A stretch of DNA of 64,000 nt from Variovorax sp. HW608 (GTDB lineage: Bacteria; Pseudomonadota; Gammaproteobacteria; Burkholderiales; Burkholderiaceae_C): contig NZ_LT607803.1 of assembly GCF_900090195.1 (NCBI RefSeq), forward strand, positions 5,482,229-5,546,228. Direction: 5' to 3'. The notes under the pieces are model-generated. The model saw only the letters and a list, made by a program, of their open reading frames with translations, was not told the DNA's origin and did no database searches. The position numbers were made by a program, and so were the translations under genes. Positions 44,844 through 53,288 of this stretch are shown here, piece after piece. Each line of letters opens with the position of its first letter. The stretch's first letter is position 1.

Positions 44844-45650
44844 TCATTGCACGACGAGATGCTCCAGGGCGGGGCTCGACGGCGGCAGGGCGAGCTTCAT
44901 GTCCTCCAGCGTCTTCACGATCAGGTGCGCGACCATCAGGTTGCGGTGGATCTTGCTGTCGGCCGGCACCACGTGCCACGGTGCATAGGCGGTCGAGGTG
45001 GCCGCGAGCGCCTTCTCGTACGCTTGCTCGTAGTCCGGCCATTTCTTGCGCACCGAGAGGTCGTCCATCTGGAACTTCCAGTGCTTGTCCGGCTGGTCGA
45101 TGCGCGCCTGCAGCCGCTTGCGCTGCTCTTCCCGGCTGATGTGCAGCATGCACTTGATGACCACGGTGCCGGTTTCGGTCAGCAGGCGCTCGAAATCGTT
45201 GATCTGCGCGTAGCGGCGCTGGGTCTCGGCCTTGTCGATGAATCCTTCGACCACCGGAACCAGCACGTCCTCGTAGTGGCTGCGGTTCCAGATCGCGATG
45301 TCGCCGGTCGGCGGCACGGCCGCGTGGCAGCGCCAGAGGAAGTCGTGCGCGCGTTCGTCCTCGCTGGGCACCTTGAAGGCCTTCACGCGAACGCCGAGCG
45401 GGGAGGTGCGCGAGAAGACCCAGCGGATCGTGCCGTCCTTGCCGCTGGTATCCAGCCCCTGCAGCACCAGCAGCAGCTTGCGCCGGCCCTCGGCATGCAG
45501 CTTGTTCTGCAGATCGTCGAGGCGAACCGCGAGTTGTTCGAGCTCCTGCCGCTGCGCGTCCTCGGTGCCGGTCAGAAATGGGGTGTCGGCGGGATCGATG
45601 CTCGCGAGCTTGAACTTGCCGGTGACGCAGTACTTCTTGAAGCTGGCCAT
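44844..45650 (-). CDS. ppk2: Polyphosphate kinase 2 family protein
   Basis: A 268-residue P-loop PPK2 with Walker A GLDTSGKDG (65-73), the lid motif, a Walker B-like IAIWNRSHYEDVL, and the ISREEQRKRLQARI end. PPK2 enzymes transfer phosphate between polyphosphate and nucleotides. Class I and class III members cannot be separated safely by eye. It converges on the acyl-CoA ligase across 32 bases. I use the ATG at 45650, where similarity begins (MASFKKYCVTG). Confidence 0.9.
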   Translation of the reverse strand: MASFKKYCVTGKFKLASIDPADTPFLTGTEDAQRQELEQLAVRLDDLQNKLHAEGRRKLLLVLQGLDTSGKDGTIRWVFSRTSPLGVRVKAFKVPSEDERAHDFLWRCHAAVPPTGDIAIWNRSHYEDVLVPVVEGFIDKAETQRRYAQINDFERLLTETGTVVIKCMLHISREEQRKRLQARIDQPDKHWKFQMDDLSVRKKWPDYEQAYEKALAATSTAYAPWHVVPADSKIHRNLMVAHLIVKTLEDMKLALPPSSPALEHLVVQ

Positions 45651-45711
45651 GGGGTCGGACTCCTTTTCGCAAAAGCCGCAGGGTACGCCAAGCGGCAGGG
45701 TCCGGCCGGTT

Positions 45712-46146
45712 TCACTCGTCATCGTCGAGCGAGGCGCTCCAGCGGTTGTCCCAGTTGCCGCGACGCGCATGCTCCAGCTCGCGCCGGTCGCGCTTGGTCG
45801 GCCGGCCCTGCTCGATGCTGAGCGCGGGCTCGCTGCCCAGGCGGCGCTGCTCCCGCACGGCGGCCTGCGCCGCGAGGCTTTCCTGCGTCTCTTCGTAGAG
45901 CTGCTGCGCGACCGGCGCCGGGCCGCGCTGAGCGCTGAGCCCGCGCACCAGCACCTCGCGCGTGAACGGGCCGAGCCGCAGCGTGACCTTGTCGCCCGCT
46001 TTCACCTCGCGCGAGGCCTTGGCGACCTCGCCGTTCACCTGCACGCGGTGCTTGCCGATCTCGTCCGCGGCGAGCGAGCGCGTCTTGTAGAAGCGCGCGG
46101 CCCAGAGCCATTTGTCGATGCGTAGGCGATCCATTGAGCGGTCCAT
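45712..46146 (-). CDS. hslR: S4-domain RNA-binding protein, heat-shock protein 15
   Basis: A 144-residue protein starting with the S4 motif MDRLRIDKWLWAARFYKTRSLA and VQVNGEVAKASREVKAGD, followed by a basic C-terminal tail with GRPTKRDRRELE. Hsp15 binds stalled 50S subunits carrying nascent chains so that they can be recycled. Two ATGs (46146 and 46134) are possible and cannot be separated. It begins four bases after the tctE stop on the same strand. Confidence 0.9.
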   Translation of the reverse strand: MDRSMDRLRIDKWLWAARFYKTRSLAADEIGKHRVQVNGEVAKASREVKAGDKVTLRLGPFTREVLVRGLSAQRGPAPVAQQLYEETQESLAAQAAVREQRRLGSEPALSIEQGRPTKRDRRELEHARRGNWDNRWSASLDDDE

Positions 46147-46149
46147 GAA

Positions 46150-47565
46150 TCAGGGATTGTCGCGCGCCAGCGGCAGATGGACGACGGCATCGAGCCCGAT
46201 CACCTGTCCGCCGGATTCCCGGTTTTCGAGCGCGATGGTGCCGCCGAGCGCCAGCACGATCTCGCGGCAGATCGCGAGGCCGAGTCCGGAGCCGCTCGCC
46301 ACGTCGCCCGCCGCGAAGGGGGCGAACAGGCGCTGGCGCAACTCGTCGGATATCCCCGGGCCCTGGTCGCTCACCGTCAGGATCGCCGACTCCGCTTCGG
46401 CCGCGATGCGCACGACCAGCGCGCCCCCGACAGGGCTGTGCTTGATCGCGTTGTGCAGCAGGTTGCGCGACAGCTCCTGCAGCATCCACCGGTGCGCGCG
46501 TACCGGCACCGGCGCGGGCGCGGCGGAGAGCTCGAAATCGAGCGCCTTGTCCGCCACCAGAGGAGAAAGGTCGAGTGCGACGTCGCGCACGCACTCGGCG
46601 AGGTCCAGCGTCACCGACTCGGGCTGCTGGCGCAGCTGCTCGACCTTCGCGAGCGACAGCATCTGGTTGGCGAGCAGGGTGGCGCGCTCGACCGTCTGGC
46701 TGATCTCCTGGAGCGCCTGCCCGGCCGGCACGTCGCCGCGGCGCGCAGATTGCACCTGCGCCTTGAGCACCGCGAGCGGCGTGCGCAACTGGTGCGCGCT
46801 GTCGCGTACGAAGCGCTTCTGGTGATCGAGCAGGCGCTGCAGCCGCCCCATGACGCGCGTGGTCGCGTCGATCAGCGGCGCGAGCTCGCGCGGCGCGTCG
46901 GGCGCGTCGATGGGCGACAGGTCGTCGGCGGCGCGTGCCTCGATCGCCTCGCCGAGCTCCCGCACCGGCCGGGTCGCGCGCTGCACCACCACCACCGTGA
47001 CCGCCGCGATCACCGAGATCAGCACCAGTTGCTGCCATAGCGTATCGATGAGCAGCTTGCGCGCGAGCGTCTCGCGCAGCTCCAGCGTTTCGGCCACCTG
47101 CACCACCGCCATGCCGAGCCCGTGCGGGCTGGCGACCGGCTGCAGCAGCACCGCGACGCGCACCGGCATGCCGCGGAATTCGGTGTCGTAGAAATCCACC
47201 AGCGCCGCATAGGGTGGCCGGTCGGGCAGCTTGCCGTGCCAGAGGGGGAAGTCCTCGAAGCCGGAGACGAGGTCGCCGTTCAGGGCCGAGACGCGGTAGA
47301 ACATGCGGCTCTGGTTGTCGGCCTCGAAGGCCTCGAGCGCGGCGTAGGGGACGATGGCGCGCAGCGCCGCGTGCTCGTCGTAGCCGTCCACGTCGAGTTC
47401 CTCGCCGATGGTCTTGGCCGAGGCGAGCAGGGTGCGGTCATAGGCGGTGGTCGCGGCCGCGAGGCTCTGGCGGTGGAGGCTCACGCTGTTGATGACGATG
47501 AACAGCGCGATCGGCGCCAGGATGCCGATGAGCAGCCTTGCGCGCAGCGAGGACACCGGCTTCAT
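46150..47565 (-). CDS. tctE: Sensor histidine kinase, TctE family
   Basis: A 471-residue membrane kinase. It has an N-terminal helix (about 8-28), a periplasmic sensor domain (about 30-172), a second helix (about 178-195), a HAMP-like linker, the H-box DSAHQLRTPLAVL (H258), the N-box LLHNAIKHS, DQGPGIS and GSGLGLAI. In Burkholderiales this kinase is encoded opposite tctCBA and is thought to sense tricarboxylates. The ATG overlaps the tctD stop (ATGA). Confidence 0.9.
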   Translation of the reverse strand: MKPVSSLRARLLIGILAPIALFIVINSVSLHRQSLAAATTAYDRTLLASAKTIGEELDVDGYDEHAALRAIVPYAALEAFEADNQSRMFYRVSALNGDLVSGFEDFPLWHGKLPDRPPYAALVDFYDTEFRGMPVRVAVLLQPVASPHGLGMAVVQVAETLELRETLARKLLIDTLWQQLVLISVIAAVTVVVVQRATRPVRELGEAIEARAADDLSPIDAPDAPRELAPLIDATTRVMGRLQRLLDHQKRFVRDSAHQLRTPLAVLKAQVQSARRGDVPAGQALQEISQTVERATLLANQMLSLAKVEQLRQQPESVTLDLAECVRDVALDLSPLVADKALDFELSAAPAPVPVRAHRWMLQELSRNLLHNAIKHSPVGGALVVRIAAEAESAILTVSDQGPGISDELRQRLFAPFAAGDVASGSGLGLAICREIVLALGGTIALENRESGGQVIGLDAVVHLPLARDNP

Positions 47566-48242
47566 TTTTCTTCGCGCAGCAGGTAGCCGAGGCCGCGCAG
47601 CGTGATCAGCGTGACGCCGGTGGCGGCGAGCTTCTTGCGCAGGCGGTAGACCACGACTTCGATCGCTTCGTACTGCACGTCCATTTCGCCGGGGAAGACC
47701 AGCTCGAACAGGCGCTCCTTCGAGACCGCATGGCCGGGCTTGACCATCAGCGCCTTCAAGAGCGCGAGCTCGCGCGGCGTGAGTTCGAGCACTTCCGCGC
47801 GGTGGTAGATCGCGCCGTTCTCGGGGTCGTAGCGCAGGCCGCCGACTTCCGGCAGCCGGGGCGGCGAATCGGCGCCCGCGTTCTGGCTGCGGCGGTGCAG
47901 GGCGCGGATGCGCGCCTCGAGCTCGTCGAGGTCGAAAGGCTTGGGCAGGTAATCGTCGGCGCCGGCATTGAGGCCCATGATGCGGTCGCCGACCGTGCCG
48001 CGCGCGGTCAGCAGCAACACCGGCGTGCGCAGCCCGGCGGCGCGGGCCTGGGCCAACACCTGCAGGCCGTCGAGGTTCGGAAGACTCAGGTCGAGCGCCA
48101 CCACGTCGGGTTCGAGCGAGCGCCATTGCGCGATCGCCTGGGCGCCGTCCCCGCACACCCGGACGTCGATCTGGCGGCGGCCGAAGCTGCGCTGCAGCGT
48201 GGTTTGCATCGACGGGTCGTCTTCGACTAGCAGCAGCTTCAT
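47562..48242 (-). CDS. tctD: Response regulator, OmpR family, TctD type
   Basis: A 226-residue regulator with receiver residues D8/D9, phospho-acceptor D51 (VALDLSLPNLDG) and K101 (PKPFD), and an OmpR-type winged helix (YEAIEVVVYRLRKKL) with the wing at ITLRGLGYLLREE. It diverges from tctC across a 109-base spacer, where it probably activates the importer. I start at MKLLLVEDDPS (48242); an upstream in-frame extension is not conserved. Confidence 0.9.
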   Translation of the reverse strand: MKLLLVEDDPSMQTTLQRSFGRRQIDVRVCGDGAQAIAQWRSLEPDVVALDLSLPNLDGLQVLAQARAAGLRTPVLLLTARGTVGDRIMGLNAGADDYLPKPFDLDELEARIRALHRRSQNAGADSPPRLPEVGGLRYDPENGAIYHRAEVLELTPRELALLKALMVKPGHAVSKERLFELVFPGEMDVQYEAIEVVVYRLRKKLAATGVTLITLRGLGYLLREEK

Positions 48243-48351
48243 GCCGGGATTTTCGGTGTTTACCCCAGTCTGCCGGACAGCCAACTGACAGCAGGGCGGC
48301 GCATCATACCGGCGTCAGCTTCTACTCAGGTTCAAACAAAAGGAGACATCG

Positions 48352-49311
48352 ATGCGCCGAGACACGTTTCTGAAATCCATGGCCGCGCTGGCGGCCACCG
48401 GTGCCTTGCCGCTCGCGGCATGGGCCGGCGCCAACATCAAGATGATGATCCCCGCCAACCCGGGCGGCGGCTGGGACACCACCGGGCGTGCGCTCGGCAA
48501 GGCCCTGACCGACGGCAAGCTGGCCGACACGGTCACCTTCGACAACAAGGGCGGCGCGGCCGGCGCGCTCGGCCTGGCGCAGTTCGTCAACGGCTCCAAG
48601 GGCGATCCCAACGCGATGATGATCATGGGCGCCGTGATGCTCGGCGGCATCATCACCGGCAAGCCGCCGGTCTCGCTCTCGCAGGCCACGCCGATCGCGC
48701 GCCTGACGAGCGAATACAACGTCTTCGTGCTGCCGGCCAACTCGCCGCACAAGAGCATGAAGGACGTGATCGACCAGCTCAGGAAGGACCCGGGCAGCGT
48801 GAAGTGGGGCGGCGGCTCGCGCGGCTCCACCGAGCACATCGCGGCGGCGATGATCGCGCAGAAGGTCGGTGTCGATCCGGCCAAGATCAACTACGTCGCC
48901 TTCCGCGGCGGCGGCGAGGCCACGGCGGCCATCCTCGGCGGCAACGTCACGGTGGGCGGCAGCGGCTTCAGCGAGTTCGCCGAATACATCAACGCCGGCA
49001 AGATGAAGCCGATCGCCGTCACTTCGGCAGAGCGCCTGTCGGGCGTGAACGTGCCGACGCTCAAGGAGCAGGGCATCGACGTCGAGATCGGCAACTGGCG
49101 CGGCGTGTACGGCGCGCCGGGCATCACGCCGGAGCAGCGCAAGGCGCTGACCGACCTGGTGCTGGCCGCGGTCAAGACGCCGGCCTGGGCCGAAGCCGTG
49201 AAGAAGAACGACTGGACGCCGGCGGTGCTTTCGGGCGACGCCTTCGCCAAGTTCGTGGACGACGAGTTCGCAAGCCTGCGCGCCACCATGGTCAAGTCGG
49301 GAATGGTCTGA
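48352..49311 (+). CDS. tctC: Tripartite tricarboxylate transporter substrate-binding protein TctC
   Basis: A 319-residue periplasmic binding protein of the Bug/TctC family. It has a signal peptide (about 1-26, cleavage after AAWAG), then the MMIPANPGGGWDTTGRALGKAL opening typical of TctC, and a GGGSRGSTEHI loop. It captures citrate-like tricarboxylates for the TctAB membrane pair. An AAAAGGAGA site precedes the ATG. It is the first gene of tctCBA. Confidence 0.9.
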   Translation: MRRDTFLKSMAALAATGALPLAAWAGANIKMMIPANPGGGWDTTGRALGKALTDGKLADTVTFDNKGGAAGALGLAQFVNGSKGDPNAMMIMGAVMLGGIITGKPPVSLSQATPIARLTSEYNVFVLPANSPHKSMKDVIDQLRKDPGSVKWGGGSRGSTEHIAAAMIAQKVGVDPAKINYVAFRGGGEATAAILGGNVTVGGSGFSEFAEYINAGKMKPIAVTSAERLSGVNVPTLKEQGIDVEIGNWRGVYGAPGITPEQRKALTDLVLAAVKTPAWAEAVKKNDWTPAVLSGDAFAKFVDDEFASLRATMVKSGMV

Positions 49312-49313
49312 CC

Positions 49314-49841
49314 GTGCAGGCCGAACTGACCTCCATGCCGCCGCCTGCGAACTGGCCCCAGACGCTGGTCGGCGTCGGGGTCCTGGCGAGCGGCCTCGCG
49401 CTCGCGTGGGGCGCGATCGACATTTCCTCCGAGGCCGGCTACAGCGGCGTCGGCCCCAACTTCCTGCCCTGGCTGGTCTCGGTTGCGCTCACGGTGTGCG
49501 GCGCGTGGATCCTCTGGGAGGCTCGCACCGGCGGCTTCCGCGAGATGGAGGAGTCGGACTCGGCGCCGCCGTATTGGACCGGCTTCATCTGGGTCTCGGC
49601 GGGGCTGCTGCTCAATGCCGGGCTCATCACGAGCATCGGCTTCGTGCTGAGCTGCGCGCTGTGCTACCTGCTCGCGGTGCAGGGCCTGCGCCGCGCAGGC
49701 GGCCAGGCGATCGCGAATTCGCCGCGTGCGTGGCTGATCGACGCCGTGACCGGACTCATCATCTCCGCGCCGGTGTACTGGACCTTCACGAAGTTCCTGG
49801 CGATCAACCTCCCGGGCCTCACGGCGACCGGCTGGATCTGA
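49314..49841 (+). CDS. tctB: Tripartite tricarboxylate transporter small membrane subunit TctB
   Basis: A 175-residue protein with four hydrophobic helices (LVGVGVLASGLALAWGAI; FLPWLVSVALTVCGAWILW; GFIWVSAGLLLNAGLI; SFVLSCALCYLLAV style), as expected for TctB. The GTG at 49314 starts two bases after the tctC stop; an ATG seven codons in (MPPPANW) is an alternative. Instead of being close to tctA, it is followed by a 142-base gap filled by a dispersed repeat. Confidence 0.86.
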   Translation: MQAELTSMPPPANWPQTLVGVGVLASGLALAWGAIDISSEAGYSGVGPNFLPWLVSVALTVCGAWILWEARTGGFREMEESDSAPPYWTGFIWVSAGLLLNAGLITSIGFVLSCALCYLLAVQGLRRAGGQAIANSPRAWLIDAVTGLIISAPVYWTFTKFLAINLPGLTATGWI

Positions 49842-49847
49842 AGTGAT

Positions 49848-49945
49848 GACGCTCTCCCCCAGCCTCGCCCACTTCGTGTGGCTCTGCACCCCCTCGCCGG
49901 GGGCAACCTCAGCGGCCCGGCAGAGCCGGTTCCGCGAGGTCCCCC
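49848..49945 (-). repeat. Dispersed intergenic repeat, copy 2 (between tctB and tctA)
   Basis: The reverse complement of this segment matches 507-602 closely, by eye about 85% over 95 bases. Shared blocks include GCGGAACCGGCT, CCGGGCCGCT and CCACACGAAGTGGGCGAGG. It contains a CCCCCTCGCCGGGGG-type hairpin that could pause or terminate transcription inside the tct operon. Confidence 0.7.
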
Positions 49946-49983
49946 GCCTGGGTCCGGTGTGTTGAAGCGTTTGGATTGCTCAT

Positions 49984-51489
49984 ATGGAAATTCTTAGTGC
50001 TCTTTTGCACGGCTTCGCGCTCGCGATCACGCCGGCGAATCTCCTGTGGTGCCTGGTGGGCTGCGCGCTCGGCACGGCGGTCGGCGTGCTGCCCGGCATC
50101 GGGCCGGCGGTCGCCGTCGCGATGCTGCTGCCGATCACCGGCAAGGTCGACGTCACGGCGTCGATGATCTTCTTCTCGGGCATCTACTACGGCGCCATGT
50201 ATGGCGGCTCGACCACCTCCATCCTGCTCAACACGCCCGGCGAAACCGCCAGCATGGTGACCGCGATGGAAGGCAACAAGATGGCCAAGAGCGGCCGCGC
50301 GGGCGCGGCGCTGGCGACGGCGGCCATCGGCTCGTTCGTGGCCGCCACCATCGCCACCGTGATCGTCACGCTGTTCGCGCCGTTCGTGGCCGACTTCGCG
50401 GTCCGGCTCGGCCCGCCGGAGTACTTCCTGCTGATGCTGCTGGCCTTCACCACCGTGAGCGCGGTGCTCGGCAAGAGCACGCTGCGCGGCATGACGGCGC
50501 TGTTCATCGGCCTCGCGGCCGGATGCATCGGGCTCGACCAGATCTCGGGGCAGGGCCGCTACACCGGCGGCATCCCCGAACTGCTCGACGGCATCGAAAT
50601 CGTGCTGGTGGCGGTCGGCCTGTTCGCGGTGGCCGAGGTGCTCTACGCGGTGCTGTACGAGGGCCGCGTCGTCGAAGGGCAGAACAAGCTCAGCCGTGTG
50701 CACATGACGGCGCGCGACTGGAAGCGGTCGATCCCGGCGTGGCTGCGCGGCACTGCGATCGGCACGCCCTTCGGCTGCATTCCGGCCGGCGGCACCGAGA
50801 TCCCGACCTTCCTGAGCTATGCGACCGAGCGCAAGCTGGCAAAGGACCCGCAAGCCCGCGCCGAATTCGGCACCAGGGGGGCGATCGAAGGCGTGGCCGG
50901 CCCCGAGGCCGCGAACAACGCGACGGTGACCGCGGCGCTCATTCCGCTGCTCACGCTCGGCATCCCGACGTCGAATACGACTGCGATCCTGCTCGGCGCG
51001 TTCCAGAACTACGGCATCCAGCCCGGTCCGCAGCTCTTTGCCACCTCGGCCGCGCTGGTGTGGGCGCTGATCGCCTCGCTCTACATCGGCAACGTGATGC
51101 TGCTGGTGCTGAACCTGCCGATGGTGGGCCTGTGGGTCAAGCTGCTCAAGATCCCGAAGCCGCAGCTCTACGCGGGCATCCTGATCTTCGCGACGGTCGG
51201 CGCCTACGGCATGCGGCAGAGCGCGTTCGATCTGTTCCTGCTCTATGCCATCGGCGTGCTGGGCGTGGTCATGCGGCGCTTCGACTTCCCGACCGCGCCG
51301 GTCGTGGTGGGCATGATCCTCGGGCCGCTCGCCGAAGCGCAACTGCGCAACGCGATGTCGATCGGGGAGGGCAGCGCGAGCGTGTTCTTCCAGCGCCCGA
51401 TGTCGATCGCGCTGGTCGTCGTGATCCTGGCCGTGCTGGTGCTGCCGCGGGTGGCCAGGCGCATGGGCGCGAAGCCGCAGCTGGCCTGA
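49984..51489 (+). CDS. tctA: Tripartite tricarboxylate transporter large membrane subunit TctA
   Basis: A 501-residue permease with about 12 membrane helices. It has the TctA-family GALPGIGP-like motif (here [19 protein letters not shown]), the [16 protein letters not shown] signature and [15 protein letters not shown]. It carries the substrate with TctB and TctC, driven by a cation gradient. No clear Shine-Dalgarno is visible before the ATG. It follows tctB across a repeat-filled gap but belongs to the same transport set. Confidence 0.93.
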   Translation: MEILSALLHGFALAITPANLLWCLVGCALGTAVGVLPGIGPAVAVAMLLPITGKVDVTASMIFFSGIYYGAMYGGSTTSILLNTPGETASMVTAMEGNKMAKSGRAGAALATAAIGSFVAATIATVIVTLFAPFVADFAVRLGPPEYFLLMLLAFTTVSAVLGKSTLRGMTALFIGLAAGCIGLDQISGQGRYTGGIPELLDGIEIVLVAVGLFAVAEVLYAVLYEGRVVEGQNKLSRVHMTARDWKRSIPAWLRGTAIGTPFGCIPAGGTEIPTFLSYATERKLAKDPQARAEFGTRGAIEGVAGPEAANNATVTAALIPLLTLGIPTSNTTAILLGAFQNYGIQPGPQLFATSAALVWALIASLYIGNVMLLVLNLPMVGLWVKLLKIPKPQLYAGILIFATVGAYGMRQSAFDLFLLYAIGVLGVVMRRFDFPTAPVVVGMILGPLAEAQLRNAMSIGEGSASVFFQRPMSIALVVVILAVLVLPRVARRMGAKPQLA

Positions 51490-51514
51490 TTCCGCCGTCG
51501 CCGCCGCTCGATTG

Positions 51515-51551
51515 AAAAAACGCCGCGGACCGCCCGGGCGGTTCCGCGGCG
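51515..51551 (-). terminator. Strong intrinsic terminator of the DUF4148 gene
   Basis: On the minus strand a long nearly perfect stem (CGCCGCGGAACCGCC against GGCGGTCCGCGGCG) is followed by TTTTTT (from the A-run at 51515-51520). It lies 29 bases past the stop of the DUF4148 gene. It also sits just after tctA and may serve that strand as well. Confidence 0.85.
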
Positions 51552-51580
51552 ATGGCGACGCACCTGCTTGTAGGGCGGCC

Positions 51581-52027
51581 TTATTCAGCCGACGATCCGC
51601 GGCCGAACCGTGCCATGCTCATCGAGCGCGTGCTCTGGGCGCGCTGCACCTCGGCCATGAACTCCGGGCCGCTGCGCATGCGCTGATAGGCCGCCATCTG
51701 CTGGCGGAATTCGGCGCTCGTCGGATCGAAGCCGTCGCGGTTCGCGACCTGGCTCATGCCCGAGCGGATCCACAGGCTCGTGTCGGCGGCGACTTCGGCG
51801 CGGCTTGTCGCGCCCGTCGCCGGGTCGGCGGGACCGACGCGGTATTCCGCCGGTGCGCTCGCGAAGCTCATGCGGCTCGCGCTCAGGTCCGCCGCCACTT
51901 CGGCGCGGCTGAGGTGGCTCGCGGCCGGAATCGGCGCACCGACCCACTGCTCGGCCGGCACGGTCTGGGCGGACACGGCGCCGGCAAGCGCAAGTGCGGA
52001 GATGCCGAGAAGTAGTTTTGCGTTCAT
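51581..52027 (-). CDS. DUF4148 domain-containing secreted protein
   Basis: 148 residues: signal peptide MNAKLLLGISALALAGAVSAQ (about 1-21) and a small body with two SRAEVAAD repeats (about 40-47 and 74-81), the hallmark of DUF4148. These proteins are common in Burkholderiales, are exported and have no known role. A strong AAGGAGA ribosome-binding site and a strong terminator bracket it as a single-gene transcript. Confidence 0.85.
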   Translation of the reverse strand: MNAKLLLGISALALAGAVSAQTVPAEQWVGAPIPAASHLSRAEVAADLSASRMSFASAPAEYRVGPADPATGATSRAEVAADTSLWIRSGMSQVANRDGFDPTSAEFRQQMAAYQRMRSGPEFMAEVQRAQSTRSMSMARFGRGSSAE

Positions 52028-52113
52028 GATGAAATCTCCTTGAAGCCTTGATGTGTGACTGCGGGAATCGCTGGATCACGAAGCCGTACTGTGGCGTCGG
52101 CGGGCCTTTGGCG

Positions 52114-52131
52114 CTGTGCGTTTGCGCACAG
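52114..52131 (+). promoter_or_regulatory. Inverted repeat before the Crp/Fnr gene
   Basis: CTGTGCG and CGCACAG form a perfect 7-base stem around TTTG, followed by GTTTTCTC, 24 bases upstream of the regulator ATG. It may be an operator for autoregulation or a weak terminator; the sequence alone does not decide. Confidence 0.35.
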
Positions 52132-52154
52132 GTTTTCTCAACTGTTTCACGCAC

Positions 52155-52859
52155 ATGACGATCCAGCGTTCCAGCCTGGCCCTCAAGCACATTGCGCTGC
52201 TGGAGGGCCTGTCGCAATCCCGTTTCGATCGACTGGCCCAGCGCTGCCAGTGGCAGAGCGTTGCCGCCGGTGCACCGCTGCTCTTGCGATCCGAGGAGAA
52301 AAGCGATGTCTACTTCCTCGTCTCGGGCCAGTTGCGCGTGACCACCTATTCGGCCAACGGACGGCAGATCACCTTTCGCGACCTGAACGAAGGCGACCAT
52401 CTCGGCGAGATCGCGGCCATCGACGGCCGGCCGCGCTCCGCCGATGTGTTGACCCTCAAACCCAGCGTGGTGGCGAGCCTGGATCGCCTCGCGTTCCTCG
52501 AACTGCTGCGTGAAGAACCGATGGTGGCCGAGCGCGTGATGCAGAGCCTCGCTTCGCTCGTGAGGCAGTTGTCCGAGCGCGTGATCGACCTGAGCACGAT
52601 GGGGGTGCAGAACCGGGTCCATGCCGAGTTGCTGCGGCTGGCGCACGAGGTGGGCGTCAGCGAGAACCGCGCGCGGCTGGACCCCGCACCGACGCACGCC
52701 GAGCTCGCCAGCCGGGTCAGCACCAATCGCGAGCAGGTCACGCGCGAACTCAATGCGCTTTCGCGCGCGGGCGTTCTTGCGAAAGACGGCAAGGCGCTGG
52801 TCGTGCTGGATGTGCGGCGCCTTGCCGCGATGCTGGCGGAGGTGCGGGGCTTTCCCTGA
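52155..52859 (+). CDS. Crp/Fnr family transcriptional regulator
   Basis: A 234-residue protein with an N-terminal cyclic-nucleotide-binding-like barrel (about 10-125; YFLVSGQLRVTTYSANGRQITFRDLNEGDHLGEIAAIDG) and a C-terminal winged helix (about 150-225; LASRVSTNREQVTRELNALSRAG). The barrel has the GEIAAIDG loop but not the full cAMP-binding R-S/T set of E. coli Crp. The N-terminal cysteine ladder of Fnr is absent, so an [Fe-S] sensor is unlikely. The ligand is unknown. I start at MTIQRSS; an upstream frame extension is open. Confidence 0.87.
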   Translation: MTIQRSSLALKHIALLEGLSQSRFDRLAQRCQWQSVAAGAPLLLRSEEKSDVYFLVSGQLRVTTYSANGRQITFRDLNEGDHLGEIAAIDGRPRSADVLTLKPSVVASLDRLAFLELLREEPMVAERVMQSLASLVRQLSERVIDLSTMGVQNRVHAELLRLAHEVGVSENRARLDPAPTHAELASRVSTNREQVTRELNALSRAGVLAKDGKALVVLDVRRLAAMLAEVRGFP

Positions 52860-52862
52860 AAC

Positions 52863-53288
52863 TCAGCGCTGCGGCGGGGCCGGCACCACCACGGTGGACC
52901 GGCCGTCGGGCGTGGTGACCGTCGTCGTGCCGGCCGGCGCGGGCGTGCCCTGCGGCGTCACGACGGTAGAGCGGCGATCGCCCGAGCGGACCGTCGCCGT
53001 GCTGCCGGGCACCGGCGCGCCTTCGGGCTTGACCACGGTGGAGCGCCGATCCCGCGTGCGCGTCGTGACGTTGCCCGCCGGACCGCCGCGCGCGCGGTCC
53101 AGCGCGGCGCCGGCGTCGCGGATGCAGGCATCGCGTTCGGGCCGGGGCAGCGCGCCGCTGTTGCACTTCGCGACCTGGGCGTCGAACTGCCGCTGGGCCT
53201 GCGCCAGATCGGGCGCCTGTGCAAGCGCAGCCGACGAGATGCCGAAGAAGGCGCCGGAAACCGCCACACGCTGAAGGATGCTGATCAC
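52863..53288 (-). CDS. Secreted protein of unknown function, coupled to the RND operon
   Basis: I do not recognise this 141-residue protein. It has a signal peptide (about 1-23, cleavage after ALAQA), a short helical part with one Cys pair (VAKCNSG…ERDACIRD) and a C-terminal region made of three imperfect 23- to 25-residue repeats containing R-S-T-V-V-x-P (DRRSTVVKPEG, DRRSTVVTPQG, DGRSTVVVPAP). Its ATG overlaps the stop of the RND permease gene (ATGA), so it is the last gene of the efflux operon. It converges on the Crp/Fnr gene with three bases between stops. Confidence 0.72.
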   Translation of the reverse strand: MISILQRVAVSGAFFGISSAALAQAPDLAQAQRQFDAQVAKCNSGALPRPERDACIRDAGAALDRARGGPAGNVTTRTRDRRSTVVKPEGAPVPGSTATVRSGDRRSTVVTPQGTPAPAGTTTVTTPDGRSTVVVPAPPQR

